A DNA stretch of 41,490 nucleotides from CAYRMN01 sp964425575 (lineage in GTDB: Bacteria > Patescibacteriota > Patescibacteriia > 2-12-FULL-60-25): the NCBI GenBank assembly GCA_964425575.1, contig CAYRMN010000009.1:1-41490 (forward strand), in the 5' to 3' direction. The position numbers and the translations under genes were made by a program. The notes under the pieces are model-generated. The model ran no database searches. It had not been told where the DNA came from and saw only the letters and a program-made list of their open reading frames with translations. This document shows positions 37,185-41,490 of this stretch, in pieces. How positions within the stretch are numbered: the first letter of the stretch is position 1; the number at the start of each line of letters is the position of its first letter.

Positions 37185-37210
37185 AAAAACACCGGGAGAG
37201 TATCCCGATG
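37185..37210 (-). terminator. Terminator of the HU gene
   Basis: Minus-strand stem CATCGGGA/TCCCGGTG (37190-37210, one G.U pair, 5-nt loop) followed by TTTTT (complement of 37185-37189). Confidence 0.8.
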
Positions 37211-37234
37211 CTTCTATGATCCATTGTGCAAGGA

Positions 37235-37516
37235 TTACAGAATGGAGTCCTTGGCAGCCTTGGCAACGCGGAACTTGACCACTGTCTTGGCTGGAATCTT
37301 AATCTCAGCTCCAGTGGCTGGATTACGACCCATGCGCGCTTCACGGCGCTTCTTCACAAGCTTGCCGAGTCCTGGAATGGTGAACTCACCATTCTTCTTG
37401 GTTTCTGAATACGCAACAGTGACCATAGCCAGCACAACGGCGAGAACCTGCTTCTTTGGGAAGCCTGTTTTTGTCGCGAGCGTGTCCATGAGTTGAGATT
37501 TCGTCATCTTAGCCAT
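37235..37516 (-). CDS. HU/IHF-family nucleoid protein
   Basis: HU-type proteins bend and compact DNA as dimers. The 93-residue product has the usual order: helical dimerisation part (TKSQLMDTLATKTGFPKKQVLAVVLAMVTVAYS), GEFTIPGLGKLVKKRREARMGRNPATGAEIKIPAKTVVKF with the DNA-intercalating NPATG arm tip, and the C-terminal helix. The start at 37516 (MAKMTKS) has T at -1 and no Shine-Dalgarno. It is monocistronic, with its own promoter and terminator. Confidence 0.96.
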   Translation of the reverse strand: MAKMTKSQLMDTLATKTGFPKKQVLAVVLAMVTVAYSETKKNGEFTIPGLGKLVKKRREARMGRNPATGAEIKIPAKTVVKFRVAKAAKDSIL

Positions 37517-37549
37517 AGGGCGTGTAACAAAAAATGAATAAGCCCCCAC

Positions 37550-37578
37550 AGAATACGGCCCCTGAGAACAATACGCAA
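37550..37578 (-). promoter_or_regulatory. Promoter of the HU gene
   Basis: Minus strand: -35 TTGCGT (37573-37578), 17-nt spacer, -10 TATTCT (37550-37555). A consensus TTGACA also occurs 21 nt before a TATTGT further upstream, but the spacing is poor. Confidence 0.6.
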
Positions 37579-37672
37579 GAGAAATCGAACCTTCTGTCAA
37601 GTCCCGCACCATGCGGAGACAAGACTAGCCCTTGTTTTTTCTCTCGCCTCCGGATACCATCTGGTCATTAAA

Positions 37673-37804
37673 GGCGACTTACACGGGATGAGATGCGCCG
37701 GGCTGGAGTGAAGAAAAACCGGAGACGCCCCGCCACTCGCGAGCAGCGGGGCGATGAGGATTTTTCTGAAGTGTTGCCCAAGCCGATCGCCCGCGTAAGT
37801 CGCC
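37673..37804. repeat. Nested-hairpin repeat element, copy 2
   Basis: Core 37687-37790, 99/104 identical to copy 1. The outer helix is GGCGACTTACACGG (37673-37686) with CCGCGTAAGTCGCC (37791-37804), 13 of 14 pairs, and its sequence is unrelated to the copy 1 helix. It lies between the HU promoter region and tRNA-Pro, ending 6 nt before the tRNA. Confidence 0.85.
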
Positions 37805-37810
37805 CGCCGT

Positions 37811-37886
37811 CGGGCTATAGCGCAGTTGGTAGCGCGCTTGCATGGGGTGCAAGAGGCCGTGGGTTCAAATCCCACTAGCCCGACCA
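37811..37886 (+). tRNA. tRNA-Pro (GGG), CCA encoded
   Basis: Acceptor stem CGGGCTA/TAGCCCG with C1-G72 typical of tRNA-Pro, A73 at 37883 and encoded CCA at 37884-37886. The anticodon arm CTTGC/GCAAG has loop ATGGGGT, anticodon GGG with G37. No clear promoter lies in the short space after the repeat element, so it may be processed from a longer transcript containing it. Confidence 0.93.
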
Positions 37887-37921
37887 CGTAAAAACGACAG
37901 CTCACCCTGTCGTTTTTACGT
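37886..37921 (+). terminator. Terminator directly after tRNA-Pro
   Basis: Perfect 15-bp stem ACGTAAAAACGACAG/CTGTCGTTTTTACGT, loop 6 nt, starting on the last base of the encoded CCA. The U5 run is inside the stem, so the 3' tail is weak; it may also aid 3' processing. Confidence 0.7.
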
Positions 37922-38007
37922 GGCCCCGTGGCGACGAGTCCGCGAGGATTTTTACGGGGCTTACTAAATTACGTCGCTGTCGTTCACGTGGCGCAGCCCT
38001 GTCTGTC

Positions 38008-38036
38008 TTGACTCCCAGCTGGCTACGCCCTACTCT
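38008..38036 (+). promoter_or_regulatory. Promoter of the Rrf2-EVE pair
   Basis: -35 TTGACT (38008-38013), 17-nt spacer, -10 TACTCT (38031-38036), about 20 nt before the ATG. The preceding 37922-38007 holds a CCCCGT/ACGGGG hairpin and nothing else. Confidence 0.65.
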
Positions 38037-38055
38037 TTCTTGATACGAGATATCT

Positions 38056-38493
38056 ATGAAATCACTCTTTCGTGTCCCGATGCGTGTTCATAATGGGCTG
38101 ATCCTTATGACCTATCTAGCAACAAATTATACTGCCAATCTACCCATATCACTCGAGGAAATTGCCGAACATGAAAAGATCTCGCAGGGTTTTTTGGAAG
38201 AACACGCAACAGCACTAAAACAGGCCGGCTTGATTGAAGGGCGTCGAGGACCGGGCGGGGGCTATGTACTCACCCAATCCCCTGACCGTATTTCAGTCAG
38301 CGCAATCATCGATGCCCTGGAAGGACCGGTTGCCCTCGTAGATTGCCTAACGAGCGATATAGAATGCCCATCTGAACACGGGTGCTCAAACCGAAAAATC
38401 TGGAAACTTGTCCAAGACCGCATTACCGATACCCTCAAACATATTTCTCTTCAAGAGCTCATCACCGATCATTATCGTCTTCAAAAAATATAA
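38056..38493 (+). CDS. Rrf2-family regulator with cysteine triad (IscR/NsrR-like)
   Basis: Rrf2 proteins are winged-helix dimers that often sense Fe-S cluster state or NO. The N-terminal helix-turn-helix (LPISLEEIAEHEKISQGFLEEHATALKQAGLIEGRRGPGGGYVL) contains the family GPGGGY wing. Three cysteines at 97, 104 and 110 (spacing 7 and 6) sit in the sensor loop; IscR has 6 and 6. The 145-residue length is normal. No isc or suf genes are in the window. It shares a promoter with the EVE gene 6 nt downstream, which may be its target or partner, and could autoregulate. Confidence 0.9.
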   Translation: MKSLFRVPMRVHNGLILMTYLATNYTANLPISLEEIAEHEKISQGFLEEHATALKQAGLIEGRRGPGGGYVLTQSPDRISVSAIIDALEGPVALVDCLTSDIECPSEHGCSNRKIWKLVQDRITDTLKHISLQELITDHYRLQKI

Positions 38494-38499
38494 AAATCT

Positions 38500-38916
38500 A
38501 TGCCCAATTATTGGCTCCTCAAAACAGAACCCACCGTCTACTCCTGGGAGATGCTGGAAAAAGATCACAAAACACGCTGGGAAGGCGTACGGAACTATCA
38601 AGCACGCAACAATCTGCGCCTCATGAAACCCGATGACCTCGCCCTGATCTATCACACTGGTGAAGAAAAGATGGTGATGGGCATCGCGAAGATTACGAGC
38701 GAGGCCTATGATGATCCGACCAGCTCAGAAGGCAATTGGGCGGTTGTAGACATTGAAGCGGTGAAAGGTCTGACACGACCGCTCAGTCTCGAAGAAATTC
38801 GCAATACCTATCTATTAAACGTAATGCCACTTGTAACACAAGCTCGTCTTTCCGTTCAACCTGTGACGGAAGCACAGTGGAATCTGATTCTAAAAATTGC
38901 AAAGACAGAAATATAA
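38500..38916 (+). CDS. EVE-domain protein (PUA-like)
   Basis: EVE domains are PUA-related and some bind modified bases in DNA or RNA. The 138-residue protein is almost only the domain: start MPNYWLLKTEPTVYSWEML, then WEGVRNYQARNNLRLMKPDDLALIYHTGEEKMVMGIAKI with the conserved aromatic positions, and a C-terminal helix. The ATG is preceded by TCT and no Shine-Dalgarno, so it may be translated by coupling from the Rrf2 stop 6 nt upstream. Confidence 0.93.
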   Translation: MPNYWLLKTEPTVYSWEMLEKDHKTRWEGVRNYQARNNLRLMKPDDLALIYHTGEEKMVMGIAKITSEAYDDPTSSEGNWAVVDIEAVKGLTRPLSLEEIRNTYLLNVMPLVTQARLSVQPVTEAQWNLILKIAKTEI

Positions 38917-39124
38917 ACCAATACACCTCTAGCTCGCTACATCGATAAAACTCGAACAGCCAACCAGCTCATTAGCACTCGAAGCGCGTGAGGAAATATT
39001 TTTTTGAACACCTTACATCAACCCTTCTTCTGTACACCACTTCTTGAAACATAAATACTATTTAGCAATACACTCCAGGTAATATCTGCCTTTTAACCGC
39101 AGGAGCCTAGTACCTGCTTATAGT
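38917..39124. other. 208-nt gap without gene
   Basis: A/T-rich sequence between the EVE gene and the convergent rpsI terminator. I see no ORF or promoter; a minor GCAGG/CCTGC hairpin lies near 39098-39117. Confidence 0.6.
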
Positions 39125-39159
39125 AAAAAACGCCTCACTGAATAAGTGAGACGTTTTTT
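39125..39159. terminator. Bidirectional terminator between EVE and rpsI
   Basis: AAAAAACG-c-CTCACT (39125-39139) pairs with AGTGAG-a-CGTTTTTT (39145-39159), 5-nt loop, 7 nt from the rpsI stop. U tracts on both strands. Confidence 0.9.
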
Positions 39160-39165
39160 CTACTT

Positions 39166-39720
39166 TTAACGTTTTGACCACTGTGGTGAACGACGTGCAG
39201 ACTTTTTCCCGAACTTCTTGCGCTCACGTTTGCGTGGATCGCGAGTAAGATACCCGAGCTTCTTTAATACGGTTCGAAATGTTGGATTGAGCTCAATCAG
39301 AGCGCGTGATACACCGTGACGAACTGCTTCAGCCTGGCCACGAATGCCGCCACCATTGACTTTTGCACTCACATCGACAGCCGCGTCCTGACCCACTGCC
39401 TTGAGCGGAGCTACCACCTGCTCGCGCAATACGAAGGTGTTGAAATATTCGTTCGCTGGCTTTCCGTTCACGATTACAGCGCCTTTCCCATTTTTAATCA
39501 AACGAACACGAGCGACAGAGGTTTTGCGTCGTCCAACAGTGGCGATGAACGATCCGCCCTTCACGACTTCTGCAGCTGCAATCTCTGCATGCTCAGCAAC
39601 AACAGCCTCATCGGTTGGCTTAACAACTTCAGAATCTGCATCCTTTTTTGCAACACGCTTCCGAGGAGCCTTTTTAGGGACCTCTTGCTCATCAACTGCG
39701 CTCTTTTTTGTGGTTGGCAT
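39166..39720 (-). CDS. rpsI: 30S ribosomal protein S9 with N-terminal extension
   Basis: uS9 reaches the P-site tRNA with its C-terminal tail. The core starts near residue 57 (FIATVGRRKTSVARVRLIKNGKGAVIVNGKP) and ends with the conserved YLTRDPRKRERKKFGKKSARRSPQWSKR, including the invariant final Lys-Arg. The first ~55 residues are a Lys-then-Glu/Ala-rich extension (KKAPRKRVAKKDADSEVVKP). The total is 184 residues against ~130. It is 3 nt after rplM. Confidence 0.97.
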   Translation of the reverse strand: MPTTKKSAVDEQEVPKKAPRKRVAKKDADSEVVKPTDEAVVAEHAEIAAAEVVKGGSFIATVGRRKTSVARVRLIKNGKGAVIVNGKPANEYFNTFVLREQVVAPLKAVGQDAAVDVSAKVNGGGIRGQAEAVRHGVSRALIELNPTFRTVLKKLGYLTRDPRKRERKKFGKKSARRSPQWSKR

Positions 39721-39723
39721 ACA

Positions 39724-40098
39724 TTATTCAATAATCAGGCGTTTCATGCGAATCATCTGCGTTCGATTTTTTGGAAGCATGTATTTCACCGCATGGCGTA
39801 AAATCTCACCGGGATTCGTAACACGCAAAGCGGAAACCGCTGTCTTTTTTAAACCGCCTGGGCGATTAGACGTGCGATAATGAACCTTCTGTTCCCACTT
39901 TTTTCCGGTGAACACAATCTGAGCAATATTTTTAACTTTGACGACATCTCCACCGTCAATATGGGGCACATGACTCGCTTTATGCTTTCCCACCAGTAAG
40001 CCGGCGATCTGCGTCGCTAAACGACCAACGACCTTGCCGCTGGCGTCGATCTCATGCGTCTTACGCACAATAGGGGTGGTGGAGGCTGTTTTTGTCAT
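39724..40098 (-). CDS. rplM: 50S ribosomal protein L13, short form
   Basis: uL13 is an early 50S assembly protein. Diagnostic segments are HEIDASGKVVGRLATQIAGLLVGKHK, HVPHIDGGDVVKVKNIAQIVFTGKKWEQKVHYRTSNRPGGLK and the AVKYMLPKNRTQMIRMKRLIIE end. At 124 residues it is ~20 shorter than usual because it stops soon after MLPKN..g...mkRL. It lies 4 nt after rplQ and forms the usual L13-S9 pair. Confidence 0.96.
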   Translation of the reverse strand: MTKTASTTPIVRKTHEIDASGKVVGRLATQIAGLLVGKHKASHVPHIDGGDVVKVKNIAQIVFTGKKWEQKVHYRTSNRPGGLKKTAVSALRVTNPGEILRHAVKYMLPKNRTQMIRMKRLIIE

Positions 40099-40102
40099 AC
40101 AA

Positions 40103-40459
40103 TTATTCCTTAATCAACTGGAGCTGCGCAACAGGAGCGCCATCTCCATGACGATGTCCAAGTTTGATAATGCGCGTATAGCCACCTGGACGATTTACAT
40201 ACCGTGGACCAAGTTCTTCAAGAACTTTATTCACTGCGGACTCGATCGTCAGAACACGAGCCAAAGCGCGGCGAGAGGTGAGCGTTTTAACACGACCCAT
40301 AGTGATCAACTTTTCGACCAATGGCTTCACCGCCTTCGCTTTTGCTAAGGTCGTATTCACACTTTCATGCAAAATAACCGACTGCGCCAAGTTGCGCAGC
40401 ATGGCTTCGCGAGGGGCCTTTTCTCGGCCGAGTACCTTTCCTTTTCGATTATGATTCAT
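40103..40459 (-). CDS. rplQ: 50S ribosomal protein L17
   Basis: bL17 sits near the tunnel exit. The start MNHNRKGKVLGREKAPREAMLRNLAQSVILHE and RALARVLTIESAVNKVLEELGPRYVNRPGGYTRIIKLG are diagnostic. The 118-residue length is normal. Its ATG at 40459 lies inside the rpoA end, an 11-nt overlap, with T at -1; longer upstream starts would run further into rpoA. Confidence 0.96.
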   Translation of the reverse strand: MNHNRKGKVLGREKAPREAMLRNLAQSVILHESVNTTLAKAKAVKPLVEKLITMGRVKTLTSRRALARVLTIESAVNKVLEELGPRYVNRPGGYTRIIKLGHRHGDGAPVAQLQLIKE

Positions 40460-41147
40460 ACTGAAGTTCCTTGAGCAGATTGAAGTGGTCGAGTAAAATT
40501 GCAATGGCGCGATTACATGCATCCAATGGATCCATGGTCCCGTCCGTTTCAATGTGCAGTACAAGCTTATCGTAGTCTGTTTTTTCACCCACACGAGTTG
40601 TCTCTACCTTATACGAAACATTTAATACCGGGCTGTATAATGCATCGATCGCAATTGTTCCAAGTTCGAGTTTTTCCTTACCACGCTCTTCGGTCGAACG
40701 GTATCCGCGTCCAGGAGCGACCGTTACTTCCATGTCAAAATTAGCCGCTTTATCCGTCAACGTCGCAATGACCATGGATGGATTCACGATTTCGACATCA
40801 GCGTTTTTTTCAAAGTCCTTAGCAGTAATCACTTTTTCACCCTTCACGGCCAGATGGATTTTAACCGGTTCTTCTGAATACAGCTTCATGCGAAGAGCCT
40901 TCAGATTCATGATGATCTCCAGCATGTCCTCTTTTACATGCGGCATGGTTGAAAATTCGTGGTCAACACCTTTAATCTTCACAGCTGTGACCGCTGCGCC
41001 AGGCAGGGATGACAACAGAACACGACGCATCGCATTTCCAAGCGTCGTGCCATACCCCTGTGTACACGGTTCAATAGTGAGGATTCCCTCAGAAGGCCGT
41101 TCACTTTTGGTGAAACGAATTTTTGATGGAAGAAGGATAGATTCCAT
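40449..41147 (-). CDS. rpoA: RNA polymerase alpha subunit lacking the C-terminal domain
   Basis: Alpha dimerises to start RNA polymerase assembly and binds beta and beta'. The N-terminal domain is complete: PCTQGYGTTLGNAMRRVLLSSLPGAAVTAVKI (dimer interface), the VKEDMLEIIMNLK segment and APGRGYRSTEER, ending with DHFNLLKEL at residue ~229. The protein stops at 232 residues, against ~310-330, so the linker and the DNA- and activator-binding alpha-CTD are absent. There is no room for them, because rplQ begins 11 nt before the rpoA stop. The start has T at -1 and lies 21 nt after rpsD. Confidence 0.95.
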   Translation of the reverse strand: MESILLPSKIRFTKSERPSEGILTIEPCTQGYGTTLGNAMRRVLLSSLPGAAVTAVKIKGVDHEFSTMPHVKEDMLEIIMNLKALRMKLYSEEPVKIHLAVKGEKVITAKDFEKNADVEIVNPSMVIATLTDKAANFDMEVTVAPGRGYRSTEERGKEKLELGTIAIDALYSPVLNVSYKVETTRVGEKTDYDKLVLHIETDGTMDPLDACNRAIAILLDHFNLLKELQYES

Positions 41148-41168
41148 ACGATAGAAAGGTTCGACGCG

Positions 41169-41490
41169 TTAGCGCGAGTAAAATTCGATGATAAGCTTGG
41201 GATCAAATAGTTGCTTCAACTCGTCTCCCGAAGGCTTACTCGTTACCGTAGCGGTTAACGTCTTCGGTTCCATAGCAATCCAGGAAGGAGATTCCTTTAA
41301 GCTTTGTGCATTCTCCTGCAACGATTTCCAAGGGCCTTTTGCCTTCTTTGGCTCCCGGATTGTAAGGACATCCCCAGATCGAACTTGGAAAGAAGGGATG
41401 TTTACCTTTTTGCCGTTCACATTAATATGAGCGTGCGACACAAACTGACGAGCTGCGGGTCGAGTCTTAGCAAGACCGGCGCGATAGACG
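41169..41490 (-). CDS. rpsD: 30S ribosomal protein S4, C-terminal part, cut by window edge
   Basis: uS4 is a primary 16S binder and, in E. coli, the alpha-operon repressor. The visible ~107 residues read VYRAGLAKTRPAARQFVSHAHINVNGKKVNIPSF, the S4 RNA-binding domain, then GDVLTIREPKK and the usual C-terminal region ending LFDPKLIIEFYSR. The frame is open to the right edge, so the start lies outside. The gene is directly upstream of rpoA, as in the alpha operon. Confidence 0.95.
   Translation of the reverse strand, partial: VYRAGLAKTRPAARQFVSHAHINVNGKKVNIPSFQVRSGDVLTIREPKKAKGPWKSLQENAQSLKESPSWIAMEPKTLTATVTSKPSGDELKQLFDPKLIIEFYSR

Noticed and set aside
37922..37960. Hammerhead-like string GACGAGTCCGCGAGGA inside a CCCCGT/ACGGGG stem after tRNA-Pro
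   Set aside because: The stem II-like hairpin is present, but the required CUGANGA and GAAA core bases and the cleavage triplet are not, so it is more likely a plain hairpin.
1..41490. CRISPR array, insertion sequence or prophage
   Set aside because: No regularly spaced direct repeats, no transposase or integrase motif and no phage gene were found; the repeats present are isolated palindromic elements.

Overview
The window reads as a chromosomal segment of a Candidate Phyla Radiation (Patescibacteria) bacterium. The evidence is a near-complete S10-spc ribosomal block with no rpmD (L30) between rpsE and rplO, short compact ribosomal proteins, very tight gene packing, a RecO without zinc cysteines, and many single-pass or lipoprotein genes with no recognisable family. 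Loss of L30 is an established CPR trait; I cannot place the phylum more precisely. Coordinates and start codons come from reading the sequence; no database search was run.

Layout, left to right. 1-1020: initiator tRNA (minus, cut by the left edge), a Cys-rich lipoprotein of myxobacterial look, and tRNA-Leu. 1145-10130 (minus): a tightly overlapping housekeeping run read as asnS, anchored propeller-like protein, Cys-repeat protein, aspS, scpA, scpB, D-Ala-D-Ala carboxypeptidase, glycosyltransferase, then a lipoprotein. 10205-14090 (minus): membrane protein, adk, map, ruvX, recO and an orphan Pro/Ala/Arg-rich protein. 14222-26390 (minus): tuf, rpsJ, rplC-D-W-B, rpsS, rplV, rpsC, rplP, rpmC, rpsQ, rplN-X-E, rpsN, rpsH, rplF-R, rpsE, rplO, secY, ending at a strong bidirectional terminator. 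A 47-N assembly gap lies inside rpsJ.

26541-28691 is an accessory island that separates tuf from the rest of the str operon: a Phd-like protein, a small acidic coiled-coil protein, and two tandem degenerate histidine-phosphatase-like proteins, each with its own promoter. 28744-31881 (minus) is rpsL-rpsG-fusA. 31930-34713 (minus) holds a site-2 protease, a UbiA-like membrane protein and a Nudix hydrolase. 34799-35050 is rpmB (plus). 35219-37516 (minus) holds HU, a guanylate-kinase-like P-loop protein, a small membrane protein and a LOG-family protein. 37811-38916 (plus) holds tRNA-Pro, an IscR-like Rrf2 regulator and an EVE-domain protein. 39166-41490 (minus) is the alpha/L13-S9 block: rpsD (partial), rpoA without its C-terminal domain, rplQ, rplM, rpsI.

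The observations I rate highest: (1) two copies of a ~135-bp element with a 99/104 identical core, closed in each copy by a 14-bp helix of unrelated sequence, so the pairing is kept while the sequence is not; (2) a nearly invariant T at -1 of the start codon (27 of 29 ribosomal, elongation-factor, secY and rpoA genes) with no Shine-Dalgarno, while several accessory genes have good Shine-Dalgarno sites and no such T, together with an initiator tRNA carrying C33 and A29-U41; (3) two tandem pseudo-histidine-phosphatases; (4) RpoA without alpha-CTD; (5) AspRS without the bacterial GAD insertion; (6) a two-tier hairpin between rpsJ and rplC; (7) a dispersed palindromic repeat translated in frame inside a glycosyltransferase.
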